From assembly GCA_028281265.1 (NCBI GenBank), contig JANQKE010000124.1, positions 1 through 49,505 on the forward strand: DNA of 49,505 nucleotides. The letters run 5' to 3'. Positions 27,673 through 35,763 of the stretch are shown one piece after another. Below the pieces are notes generated by a model, which worked only from the letters and a program-made list of their open reading frames with translations, made no database searches and was not told where the DNA came from. Each line of letters begins with the position of its first letter. Positions within the stretch are counted from its first letter, which is position 1. Position numbers and translations under genes: made by a program. The DNA comes from Alphaproteobacteria bacterium (lineage in GTDB: Bacteria > Pseudomonadota > Alphaproteobacteria > DSM-16000 > Inquilinaceae).

Positions 27673-28722
27673 ATGGACTCCGTGCCGCCTCCATCTCCTC
27701 AACATCCTTCGGCACCGGCACCGCCGGCGGCCGTGATCGCATCACCGCCCCGGATGCCGCGGCCCGCCCGCCCGCTGATCAGTCTGGTCGTCCCGGTGCT
27801 CAACGAATGCACCGCGATCGACCGGTTCATCGGTGCCGTGGACGCCGCCTTGCGCGACCTGCCGGTCCGATGCGAGATCATCTTCGTCGACGATGGCAGC
27901 TCGGATGAGACATGGTCGGTGATCCGCCGGGCCGCCGGGTCGGATGACCGCCTCCGATGTCTGCGCCTGGCCCGGAACCACGGTAAGGAGGCCGCGCTGA
28001 CCGCGGGTCTCGATCATGCGCGGGGCGATGCCGTCATCCCCATGGATGTCGACCTGCAAGACCCGCCCGCGCTCGTGCCCGAGATGATCGAGCGCTGGCG
28101 CGACGGGTTCGATGTGGTCAACGCGCGACGTGCCGACCGATCGGGTGACGGCTGGGTGAAGCGCAGCACCGCCCGGCTGTTCTATGCGACGTTCAACATC
28201 CTGTCGCCGACCGTGAAGCTGATCCCCGACGTCGGCGATTTCCGTCTGCTGGATCGGCGGGTGGTGGATACGCTGCGCAGCATCCGCGAACGTAACCGCT
28301 TCATGAAGGGCATCTTTGCCTGGGTGGGCTTTGCCATGACGACGGTCGATTACCAGCGACCGGCGCGGCGCGACGGGGCGTCGAAATGGTCGACGTTGCG
28401 GCTTGTCGGTCTGGCGATGGACGGGATCTTCGGCTTCTCACCCGTTCCGCTGCGGATCATGCTGCTGGTCGGGCTGATCATGACTCTGCTGGCCTTTGCC
28501 TATGGCGCCTGGCTGGTGGCGCGCACCTTGATCTTCGGGATCGACGTCGCCGGCTATGCGTCCCTGATGACGGCGTTGTTGTTCCTGGGCGGCATGCAGA
28601 TCGCGGCGATCGCCCTGGTCGGCGAATATGTCGGCCGTATCCTGACGGAAACCCAAGCCCGCCCGATCTACATCGTCAGCGAGACCGTCGGCCTCCCCGC
28701 CGCCGAGGCGGGCGACCGGTGA
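27673..28722 (+). CDS. Family 2 glycosyltransferase, GtrB/dolichol-phosphate-sugar synthase-like
   Basis: A 349-residue membrane-associated GT2 enzyme that should transfer a sugar from a nucleotide-sugar to a polyprenyl phosphate on the cytoplasmic face. The GT-A domain (about 35-230) has LISLVVPVLNE, FVDDGSSDET and the metal-binding MDVDLQDPP. Two C-terminal helices (LLVGLIMTLLAFAYGAWL and a second around 300-325) are typical of GtrB/ArnC. ATG 27673 has GAGGGG upstream; GTG 27661 is an alternative. It overlaps the GtrA gene (TGATG). With its two neighbours it forms a three-component sugar-addition cassette. Confidence 0.9.
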   Translation: MDSVPPPSPQHPSAPAPPAAVIASPPRMPRPARPLISLVVPVLNECTAIDRFIGAVDAALRDLPVRCEIIFVDDGSSDETWSVIRRAAGSDDRLRCLRLARNHGKEAALTAGLDHARGDAVIPMDVDLQDPPALVPEMIERWRDGFDVVNARRADRSGDGWVKRSTARLFYATFNILSPTVKLIPDVGDFRLLDRRVVDTLRSIRERNRFMKGIFAWVGFAMTTVDYQRPARRDGASKWSTLRLVGLAMDGIFGFSPVPLRIMLLVGLIMTLLAFAYGAWLVARTLIFGIDVAGYASLMTALLFLGGMQIAAIALVGEYVGRILTETQARPIYIVSETVGLPAAEAGDR

Positions 28723-29153
28723 TGCCGGGCGGACGCCTCCGGCGGGAAGTCGGCCGCGTTGCCCGGTTCGGCATCGTCGGTGTCGTCGCGACGGTGGTCC
28801 ATGTCGCCGTGGCCTTCGCCGTCCTGGCGGTCGTCGGCCCCGTGGTGGCCGCGGTCATCGGCTTCCTGGCCGCCAACGGCGTTTCCTATCTGGGTCATCG
28901 GCTCTGGACGTTCCGCGAAACGCAGCGCTCGGTGATCGACGGTGCCTGGCGCCATCTGGTGGTCTCCGCCTTCGGGATGGGGATCAACGTCGCCATGGTG
29001 GCCTGTCTGGGCTATCTCGGCGCGCCGGCGCAGGCAGCGGTTCTGGCCGGTGCGCTGGTGGCACCGCCCTTGACCTATCTGGGCGCGCGGCACTGGGCCT
29101 TTGCCGTGTCCAGGCCTACGGCGATGCCCGGAGCCGATCGGCAGGCCCGGTGA
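28722..29153 (+). CDS. GtrA-family membrane protein, putative polyprenyl-phosphate-sugar flippase
   Basis: A 143-residue protein with four predicted helices. The GtrA pattern is clear: RFGIVGVVATVVHVAVAF in helix 1, AANGVSYLGHRLWTFRE after helix 2, and the C-terminal TYLGARHWAF. GtrA proteins are thought to move the lipid-linked sugar from the inner to the outer face of the cytoplasmic membrane. Its start codon overlaps the stop of the GT2 gene. Confidence 0.9.
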   Translation: MPGGRLRREVGRVARFGIVGVVATVVHVAVAFAVLAVVGPVVAAVIGFLAANGVSYLGHRLWTFRETQRSVIDGAWRHLVVSAFGMGINVAMVACLGYLGAPAQAAVLAGALVAPPLTYLGARHWAFAVSRPTAMPGADRQAR

Positions 29154-29220
29154 CGGCGCCGATTGCGATGCCGGTGTTCTCGCACCGCTCGTCCGACCGT
29201 GCGGCCCGGGTGGGGGTGCC

Positions 29221-30843
29221 GTGATCGGGCGTCTGCTCGGCGGTGTCCGGGCTCGCCCCCGCCTGTCGCTCGCGCTGCTGGCGCTGGGTCAGTTCCTGGC
29301 ATGGTGGGCGGCCGCGGCCATGACCCAGGCGACCCTGCCGTTGGACATGATGGAGGCGACCGCTTGGGGGCCGGGGTGGCAACTCGTCTACTACAAGCAT
29401 CCCCCCTTGCCGGCCTGGATGGCCGAGGCCCTGATCACCGTCGTCGGCCGGCGCGATTGGATGCTGATGGCGCTGGGCCCGCTGTTCGTCGGCGTGACGA
29501 TGCTGATCGTGTGGCGATTGGCGATCCGGCTGCTGGATCCGGTCCGTGCGCTTGCCGCGGTGGCGGTGTTTACCGGCATCCTCTACTTCACGGTCTTCGC
29601 CGCTGAGTTCAATCACAACGTCGCGCTGTACCCGTTCTGGGCCGGCGTGATCGTCTTCGGCCATCACGCGCTGAAGCGGGGGGCGACCGGATCCTGGCTA
29701 CTGGCGGCATTGTGCGCGGCGGTCGGCGTCTATGCCAAATACGCCATCCTCCTGCCGGTGGGGATGCTGCTGCTGATCGCCCTGGCCGATCCGGTGGCGC
29801 GCCGGGTCTGGCGTCGCCCGGGCCCCTATCTCGGCGCCATGCTCGGGCTGCTGGTGACCGGTCCGCATCTGTGGGCGCTGTGGCGGAGCGAGTTCGCCCC
29901 GCTGCGCTACGCCGCGTCCCGAGCGGTGAATGCGGATGGCTGGACCGATCACATCCTGTTCCCCCTCAACTTCGCCGCAGCACAGATCCTCGCGCTGCTG
30001 GGTGCGCTGCTGCTGGTCGGCCTGCTGCGGCTGCCTGGATCAGCTTACCGCGTTCGGATGGACTCATCTGAACGCGGTAAGCTGATCTGTTCTGAAGAGT
30101 TAGAGCCTCCTATCTGCGTCCGTTCGGACGCGAGATGCTCTAGCCGGGCCTCTCCCGCCCTGCCGGCGTGCCCGGTGGATCGGTTCGACCGGCGCTACGT
30201 GCTCGCGATGACAGGTGGGCCGTTGCTGATCACCATGATCGGCTCCGCCCTGACGGGTCAGGAGGCGCGCAGCATGTGGGGGGCGCCGATGTGGCCGACG
30301 GTGGGCATCGCCCTGATGCTGACCGTCGGTGCCGGTCCGCTGACCGGATCGTCGCTGCGCCGGTTCACGGTCGGCTGGGTGGGTCTGACCGTCTGCTTGC
30401 TGGCGGCCATGGTGGCCGGCACTCTGTTCGGGACCCACGTGACCGGGCGCGGCGACCGGGTCAACTGGCCGGCCGTCGCGGTGGCCGATGCCGCAGAGCG
30501 GGCTTGGCACCGCCGGATGGGTGAGGCTCCGATCGACATCGTGACCGGGCCGATGTGGAGCGCCGGCGCGGTGGCCTTCTACGGCACCGGTCGCCCGCCG
30601 GTCCTTCTGAACGGCGATCCGGCCCTCAGCCCCTGGGTCCCCGACGCGGCCCTTGCCGGTGGCGGTATCCTCGCGGTCTGGTGGATCCGGTGGGAGTGGC
30701 AGGAAGACACCGCTCTGCCCGATTGGCTCGGTCGGACGGGCCGGCAGTTCGTCCCTCTGGCCCCCGTCACCGTCCCTTGGGAAACGGGGGCGGACCTCCC
30801 TCCGGTCCGGATCGGATTGGCGGTGTCCGCTCCGCTCCGGTGA
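29221..30843 (+). CDS. GT-C fold glycosyltransferase (PMT/ArnT-like), interrupted in frame by a palindromic repeat
   Basis: A 540-residue polytopic protein starting with GTG at 29221. The first periplasmic loop has MMEATAWGP and YYKHPPLPAWM, typical of family 39/PMT_2 transferases that use a polyprenyl-phosphate sugar as donor. About ten hydrophobic helices are visible. Between residues of about 273 and 307 the coding sequence runs through repeat element copy B (30038-30141), giving a Cys/Ser/Glu-rich segment (GSAYRVRMDSSERGKLI and onward) unlike the rest. The reading frame stays open, and the downstream hydrophobic region (RFDRRYVLAMTGGPLLITM) continues normally. Function may be kept if the loop is tolerated. 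Partner of the GT2 and GtrA genes. Confidence 0.8.
   Translation: MIGRLLGGVRARPRLSLALLALGQFLAWWAAAAMTQATLPLDMMEATAWGPGWQLVYYKHPPLPAWMAEALITVVGRRDWMLMALGPLFVGVTMLIVWRLAIRLLDPVRALAAVAVFTGILYFTVFAAEFNHNVALYPFWAGVIVFGHHALKRGATGSWLLAALCAAVGVYAKYAILLPVGMLLLIALADPVARRVWRRPGPYLGAMLGLLVTGPHLWALWRSEFAPLRYAASRAVNADGWTDHILFPLNFAAAQILALLGALLLVGLLRLPGSAYRVRMDSSERGKLICSEELEPPICVRSDARCSSRASPALPACPVDRFDRRYVLAMTGGPLLITMIGSALTGQEARSMWGAPMWPTVGIALMLTVGAGPLTGSSLRRFTVGWVGLTVCLLAAMVAGTLFGTHVTGRGDRVNWPAVAVADAAERAWHRRMGEAPIDIVTGPMWSAGAVAFYGTGRPPVLLNGDPALSPWVPDAALAGGGILAVWWIRWEWQEDTALPDWLGRTGRQFVPLAPVTVPWETGADLPPVRIGLAVSAPLR
30038..30141. repeat. Bipartite palindromic repeat element, copy B, inside a coding sequence
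   Basis: Hairpin one: arms 30038-30060 (gatcagcttaccgcgttcgg + atg) and 30065-30087, 23 bp with one G:T mismatch and a 4-base loop. Hairpin two: an imperfect stem between about 30102 and 30139 around tctgcgtccgttcggacgcga, ending gctctag. Reverse-complemented, the element reads ctagagca-hairpin-gctct-spacer-hairpin with core gcgttcagat, the same plan as copy A at 8568-8674. The precise ends and any target duplication cannot be fixed from one copy. Confidence 0.75.
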
Positions 30844-30943
30844 CCCCGAGTGCTGAAGATAGTCGTTGCGTTCCGGCTGGGTTCTGCAGCGGCGCATCTG
30901 CTGTACTGGGCGTGTCGCGCTCCACTGGGGTTATGCGACCACG

Positions 30944-32701
30944 TTAAAAGACGCGGAGCCAGTCCGCAGGCCACCGGCTGTCGGCGGTTGCACCATGGCC
31001 GTGGATCACCAGACGGCTGGCTGAGATCGGGGGTCTGAACAGGTTCAGTTGTCGACCGCCAACCCTCATCTCCAGAAGACCAGCGCCATCCGCATCGAAC
31101 GCGCGGATGGTGAAGTATCGCGGGTAGTCCTCGATACCCCATAACGGAATAGCGCTGATGCGGCCAATCTTGAAGCCGCGAACACGTCGCGTGTCATTGA
31201 ACTCAACCTGAACCGCTTGTCCACCAGCCGGTTGGGCGGAGAGCATTGTGTAGGCGACACCTTCCTCCATGACGGATAGGCGGCTGTGGTAGGCGGCAAA
31301 GGCAAGCGCCGCCGCGAAGAACACCGTCGCGGCCATATGCGTCAGCGCCCGTCTCCCCAGGCAAAGCACCACCAGACCCAGCAGCACGCAAGCGCACCAC
31401 AGCAGCAGGTGCAGCGCCCGACCATCATCGAAGACCATGACATTGCGAAGGGTGAACCGGTCCCACATCGCCCAAAGTGATGGGTTCAAGGGCAAGTTCA
31501 GATGATGATGTAGGGTGTCGTACGTGGCCGAATGGAAGCGATTGGTCAGGAAGTCATTCGGCCGCAGAAACACATAAAAAGCGTTCAGCGCCGTGATGGC
31601 GGCCAAGGGCAAGGTTGCGGCGGCTTTCCAGATCGGTGCGCCATGATGCCACCAGTAGGCCGCCCCGATGACGATGGCCGGCACAACGGCGACCCAGAAG
31701 CGCGCTGTATGGGATTCCGATGCAGTGCCCCACATCATCGTGGCCAGATAAGCGACGACGGCCAGAAGGCCAATCGACAAGATGGCATTGCCCCGGATGG
31801 TCCCGGCGATGAGACCTGCGAGACCCAATAGAGCCAGCGGGTTGTAGAGAATTAACCCATGCCTGTAGCCGAGGAGTTGAACCGCCAGCCGGTCCCCGAG
31901 ATCATCCCATGACACCCTAACGGTTGCCCGCGAACTCCCCAGCAAGCTCCCCGATACGGCGTACTGGTATTGGGCGAACACGAAGACGACCACCCCCAGG
32001 ATCGCCAACAGCACCGCCTGTTGCCACAGGCGTAGAGGACGTTCCCGCAGCACTCGGTAGGCTGTTGCCAGTCCTAAGACGATCACGATGCCCACACTAC
32101 GCAAGTGGATGAAGGGTAGCAGGCAAAGCACGATGAAGATCACGATCACTGCCGTAGGCTCAAGCCGCGGCCGGGACAGCACGGCCAACCCGATCGCAAA
32201 CAGGCTGAACAGCCAGATCTCGGCGAAGATGAGTTCGAGATAGAAGATCGTTGGGATCGTCAGGCAGAAGACGATCACCCACACGGCCGAGCGGAGCGGC
32301 AATGCGAGGTTCCGTAGGGCGGAAACCAAGGCGACGGCGCCGACCAGGCCGACGAGCACATGCGCGAACCGGGCACCGTCGAGTTGAAACAGACCGGCAA
32401 ACGGCGCGATCAAGGCGGCATGGAACACCGAGTGAATGCCATGGCCGGCCGACAGGCCTCGGATGCCCAGATCGGCCAGCCACACGTCCCACTCGGCCTG
32501 CGGTAGCTGGAGATCACCCCGCAGCCAGATCGAGATGCTGGCGAAAAGGTACCGTGTTTCGTCACCGGTGAAAGTCAGGCGCGGTAGCAGCAACGACCCC
32601 ACGGTGATCGCCATCACGACGATCGAAGCAGCGACGACGAACGGGTGCTCGTCGCGGAATCGGTGCGCAGCGGTGAGGGTAAACGAGAGTCTGATGCGCA
32701 T
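30944..32701 (-). CDS. Polytopic membrane protein, probable GT-C type glycosyltransferase
   Basis: From ATG 32701 the protein has 585 residues with about eleven to thirteen hydrophobic helices. The first extracytoplasmic loop has LTFTGDETRYLF, which resembles the acidic catalytic motif of GT-C transferases. The C terminus (about 490-585) is a soluble beta-rich domain (VQVEFNDTRRVRGFKIG, FTIRAFDADGAGLLEMRVGG). I cannot name a substrate. The frame is open to 33109, but the upstream part is Arg/Pro-rich and lies antiparallel-free over a transporter remnant. Base composition is lower in GC than neighbours (31 G+C in the 60 bases from 31501, against 41 in 60 from 26041 by my count), suggesting transfer. 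Convergent with the preceding GT-C gene. Confidence 0.7.
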   Translation of the reverse strand: MRIRLSFTLTAAHRFRDEHPFVVAASIVVMAITVGSLLLPRLTFTGDETRYLFASISIWLRGDLQLPQAEWDVWLADLGIRGLSAGHGIHSVFHAALIAPFAGLFQLDGARFAHVLVGLVGAVALVSALRNLALPLRSAVWVIVFCLTIPTIFYLELIFAEIWLFSLFAIGLAVLSRPRLEPTAVIVIFIVLCLLPFIHLRSVGIVIVLGLATAYRVLRERPLRLWQQAVLLAILGVVVFVFAQYQYAVSGSLLGSSRATVRVSWDDLGDRLAVQLLGYRHGLILYNPLALLGLAGLIAGTIRGNAILSIGLLAVVAYLATMMWGTASESHTARFWVAVVPAIVIGAAYWWHHGAPIWKAAATLPLAAITALNAFYVFLRPNDFLTNRFHSATYDTLHHHLNLPLNPSLWAMWDRFTLRNVMVFDDGRALHLLLWCACVLLGLVVLCLGRRALTHMAATVFFAAALAFAAYHSRLSVMEEGVAYTMLSAQPAGGQAVQVEFNDTRRVRGFKIGRISAIPLWGIEDYPRYFTIRAFDADGAGLLEMRVGGRQLNLFRPPISASRLVIHGHGATADSRWPADWLRVF

Positions 32702-32731
32702 GTAGGGTTCGCCCGCGGTATCGGGCTCTGT

Positions 32732-32762
32732 GCCGGATCGGGGCAGCGAGCCCCGATCCGGC
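32732..32762 (-). promoter_or_regulatory. 13-bp perfect hairpin in the leader of the GT-C-like gene
   Basis: gccggatcggggc at 32732-32744 and its exact complement at 32750-32762 enclose a 5-base loop (agcga). The structure lies 31 bases upstream of the ATG at 32701. It could terminate transcription from upstream or act in the leader; no T-tract follows. Confidence 0.4.
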
Positions 32763-32879
32763 ATCGAGGCTCCTCGGAAATACACCGTTCCGCATACATG
32801 GAGGAACGAACGCCCGGTGTCGCGTCGTCGCCTCGGCGTTCGGATTGCCAAGCAGCGCGACGACAATCCCGGACCAGGT

Positions 32880-33116
32880 CTATGCCGCCGGTTGCGGCGC
32901 ACGGGTGAGCGGGGGCTGGCGGAGTTCTTCCAGAGCGTGGCGGATGATCTGGATGGCAGAATACGGAAGCGACCCCGCCCTCGCGCCGGCGACCAGAACG
33001 TCCGGCCGGCCCGTGGCGGTGATCCCGGCCATCGCCACCGCCCCATTGCCGATCGCATCGTTACGGAGAACGGCTGAACGGTCGAGCCGCCTCGGTTTGG
33101 CCGGATCACAGATCAT
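32880..33116 (-). pseudogene. C-terminal remnant of a cation diffusion facilitator (Co/Zn/Cd efflux) protein
   Basis: The 78-codon frame contains RNDAIGNGAVAMAGITATGRPDVLVAG followed by SAIQIIRHALEELR, which matches the penultimate and last helices of small CDF-family cation transporters (typical form RNDAIGNxAVxxAGxGVxxTGxxWPDLIVA...). The first helices, the His/Asp metal site and the start region are missing. The part before RND does not look like the family, and several helix positions are eroded (a short loss before PDVLVAG, ARAGSLPY in place of a hydrophobic stretch). I call it a truncated, decayed gene. The assignment rests on remembered family pattern, not on an alignment. Confidence 0.5.
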
Positions 33117-33202
33117 GCATGGCTTCGGCCGATCGACCCTTCAGACCAGCGGAAGGCGGGTTCTGGACTGCGATCGCCATACAACCCTATGACATGGAGA
33201 AA

Positions 33203-33230
33203 CGGGCAGGTTGTGTCATCACCCTGCCCG
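33203..33230 (-). terminator. Probable transcription terminator of carD
   Basis: On the minus strand the stem cgggcagg/cctgcccg (arms 33223-33230 and 33203-33210) with a 12-base loop is followed by tttctcc. It lies 56 bases after the carD stop codon. A GC-rich stem followed by Ts fits an intrinsic terminator, though the T-run is short. Confidence 0.5.
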
Positions 33231-33285
33231 CCGCATTCACCCGGTTACGCCGTCAAGCGGCGCGCGATCGACTGCTATCCGACCG

Positions 33286-33807
33286 TCACGCCGCCAGTCT
33301 GTGGGATTTGTTGAGCACGGCCTCGATTTTCTCGATCGCCTTGGCCTCGTCACAGCTCTCCACCGCGGCCAGTTCGCGGGCCAGGCGCTCCAGGGCCTGC
33401 TGATAGATCTGCCGCTCGCTATAGGACTGCTCCGGGGCTTCGGCGGGACGGAACAGGTCGCGCACGACCTCGGCGACGGCGACCGGGTCGCCGGAGTTGA
33501 TTTTCGCTTCGTATTCCTGGGCGCGGCGCGACCACATGGTCCGCTTGACCTTGCTCGGCCCCTTCAGGGTCTCCATCGCACCCTTGAACCGGTCCTTGGA
33601 GCTGAGCTTGCGCAGACCGGAGGTGCGCGCCTTGGTGACGGGGACCTTGAGCGTCATGCGCTCCTTTTCGAAACTGATGGCGTACAGTTCCACCGTAATG
33701 CCGCTGACCGTATGCTGCTCCAAGCTCTCGATCCGGCCGACGCCGTGGGCCGGATAGACCACGTAGTCACCGACGCTGTAGTCGAGATTCGCTGCAGAGT
33801 TTGCCAA
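33286..33807 (-). CDS. carD: CarD-family transcriptional regulator
   Basis: CarD/CdnL proteins bind the RNA polymerase beta subunit and stabilise open promoter complexes, especially at rRNA and housekeeping promoters. The 173-residue product has the N-terminal RNA-polymerase-interacting domain (YSVGDYVVYPAHGVGRIESLE, about 10-65) and the helical DNA-contact domain (KVKRTMWSRRAQEYEAKINSGD and RQIYQQALERLARELA). The apparent start is a TTG at 33807, preceded by a GTGGGGA ribosome site; no in-frame ATG offers the family N terminus. Flanked by a terminator-like hairpin. Confidence 0.94.
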   Translation of the reverse strand: MANSAANLDYSVGDYVVYPAHGVGRIESLEQHTVSGITVELYAISFEKERMTLKVPVTKARTSGLRKLSSKDRFKGAMETLKGPSKVKRTMWSRRAQEYEAKINSGDPVAVAEVVRDLFRPAEAPEQSYSERQIYQQALERLARELAAVESCDEAKAIEKIEAVLNKSHRLAA

Positions 33808-34308
33808 GGTTAGTCCCCACCTGTTGCGGCAACGGCCAACAGCCCGCCGATCATCACCATCGCGACGAAGGACGGTTCCAGATCGCTGAGCGTATGGTCA
33901 GACGGTCCGGGTGGCCATGCCAGTTCACATACTCAAGACGAACGACCCGATGGCACCCCGTGCGCCTGCATCCCGCGGAAGGCTGTCTAATCGTCGACGC
34001 TTCGAGCTAGGCATGGGATCGAGCTTGATCCTCTCCCACGGGATGGTGGCTTGGGTGAGTGCACCCGGTTCCGACAGTCGACGGTCGGGCCGCATCTCCC
34101 GGCAACCGACGCAATCCACCGCCCATCCGATCAATATACATCAACCGGCACCATTATTGAAGTCATGTGACGGTTGCATGGCGACGGGCGTCGGTCGGAG
34201 CGTCCCCGCCCGGCCGGCCGGGCGATCCCGGTCGGCGGGGCCGGCGCCGGGCTCGGCCTGCGCGCCGGATGACGGTGGCGGTCGGTGGTCTGCCGACATC
34301 CCAAGCCG
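33808..34308. other. Intergenic region between mgtE and carD
   Basis: About 500 bases without a supported gene; both flanking genes are on the minus strand, so this holds the mgtE transcript end and the carD promoter. A perfect 16-base palindrome (gcccggccggccgggc) at 34208-34223 lies about 85 bases past the mgtE stop codon. The AT-richer stretch near 34130-34165 is a possible promoter zone. The open frames here are Arg/Ser-rich and unconvincing. Confidence 0.4.
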
Positions 34309-35763
34309 CTACAGCAGGATCCAGGTGGCCAGGCCGAGAAAGCTCATGAACCCGACCACGTCGGTCACGGTCGTCAGGAACACGCTGGAGGCGACCGCCG
34401 GGTCCACCTTCATCCGGTCGAGGGCCAAGGGGATCAGCGTCCCGCTGAGCCCTGCCACCACCAGGGTGACGATCATGGCAAGCCCGATGACGCCGCCGAT
34501 CAGAACGTCCTGGAACCAGGCCGCGGCGACGAGGCTCCCGATCGCGGCGAAGGCGAGGCCGTTGAGCACACCTACCGCCGACTCCTTGAACACCGCCTTG
34601 CGGGCGCGGCGACCGGTGATCTCCTTGGTCGCGAGCCCGCGCACCGTTACGGTGAGCGCTTGCGTGCCGGCATTGCCGCCCATGCTGGCGACGATCGGCA
34701 TCAGCACCGCCAGGGCGACCACCTGCTCGATGGTCGCATCGAAGATCGAGATCACCAGCGATGCCACGATCGCGGTCAGCAGGTTGACGGCCAGCCACGG
34801 GAACCGGCTGCGGGTGGTCGTCCAGACCGCACTGCCGAGATCGTCCTCTTGCACGCCGCCCATCTTGAGCAGGTCGTCCTCGGCCTCCTCGTCGATCACT
34901 TCGACCACGTCGTCGAAGGTGATCACGCCGATCAACCGGCCCGCCTCGTCCACGACCGGGGCCGACACCAGACCGTAACGGCGGAAGATCAACGCGACCT
35001 CCTCCTGGTCGAGGGTGGCCGGGATGGTGCGCAGATCCTCCTCCTCGGCGATCAGGTCGGCCAGCCGCACCGACCGTTTGGAGCGCAGGAACCGGCTCAG
35101 CGACAGGCCGACCACCGGCCGGAACGTCGGGTCGACCAGGAACAGCTGGTAGAAGTCGTCCGGCAGATCGTCGGTCTGCCGCAGGAAGTCGATCGCCTTG
35201 CCGACGGTCCAGAACATCGGCAGGGCGACGAACTCCCGCTGCATCAGCCGCCCGGCGGAGTACTCCGGGAACGACAGCCCCTCCTGCAGCAGGCGGCGCG
35301 CAGCGACCGGCAGGTTCGACAGGATCGCCTGGCGCTTGTCCGCATCGAGATCGGTGATCAGGCCGAGCGCGTCGTCGGTATCCAGTTCCTTGAGCGCGCC
35401 GGCGATCTCGTCGGCGTCCAGGAGACCCAGCATATCGTCCCGTACATCCGCATCGAGATAGGTCAGCACCTCCCCGTCGATCCGCAGGCTCGGCCGGATG
35501 ACGGCGACCACCGTATGCCGGTCATCGGGGTGCAACTGGGTCAGGAGGTCGGCCAGGTCGGCCGTGTGCAGGGTCGCGACGATCTTCTCGACCGTCTCCA
35601 GCCGGGCATCATCGATCGCGGTTTCCACCGCATCCACCACCTCGGGGTCGAGGCGGTGGGAGTGTTCGGTGGTCACGGCGTCGGTGTCGGTCGCAGGCCG
35701 CGGGTCCGCCGGCGGCGGGGCGTCGGACGCCGGTTCGGCGGGGTCGGTGCGACCGTCGCTCAC
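34309..35763 (-). CDS. mgtE: Magnesium transporter MgtE
   Basis: A 484-residue inner-membrane Mg2+ channel. The cytoplasmic N domain (about 40-165) is followed by paired CBS domains (about 170-300) that sense Mg2+, with VSAPVVDEAGRLIGVITFDDV in the second. Five C-terminal helices carry the pore signature PIVASMGGNAGTQ and LDRMKVDPAVASSVFLTTVTD, whose Asp forms the ion site. The first 35 residues are an acidic/Pro-rich extension. The GTG start at 35763 overlaps the maeB stop codon (GTGA), so the two are co-translated. Confidence 0.95.
   Translation of the reverse strand: MSDGRTDPAEPASDAPPPADPRPATDTDAVTTEHSHRLDPEVVDAVETAIDDARLETVEKIVATLHTADLADLLTQLHPDDRHTVVAVIRPSLRIDGEVLTYLDADVRDDMLGLLDADEIAGALKELDTDDALGLITDLDADKRQAILSNLPVAARRLLQEGLSFPEYSAGRLMQREFVALPMFWTVGKAIDFLRQTDDLPDDFYQLFLVDPTFRPVVGLSLSRFLRSKRSVRLADLIAEEEDLRTIPATLDQEEVALIFRRYGLVSAPVVDEAGRLIGVITFDDVVEVIDEEAEDDLLKMGGVQEDDLGSAVWTTTRSRFPWLAVNLLTAIVASLVISIFDATIEQVVALAVLMPIVASMGGNAGTQALTVTVRGLATKEITGRRARKAVFKESAVGVLNGLAFAAIGSLVAAAWFQDVLIGGVIGLAMIVTLVVAGLSGTLIPLALDRMKVDPAVASSVFLTTVTDVVGFMSFLGLATWILL

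Noticed and set aside
32702-33109. N-terminal extension of the GT-C-like protein
   Set aside because: Arg/Pro/Ser-rich, no helix, overlaps the transporter remnant in another frame and a leader hairpin; ATG 32701 gives a normal start.
33815-33930. Short hydrophobic frame before carD ending MVMIGGLLAVAATGGD
   Set aside because: No good start for the longer frame, tiny hydrophobic part, and it overlaps the carD ribosome site; could be a leader peptide but nothing supports it.
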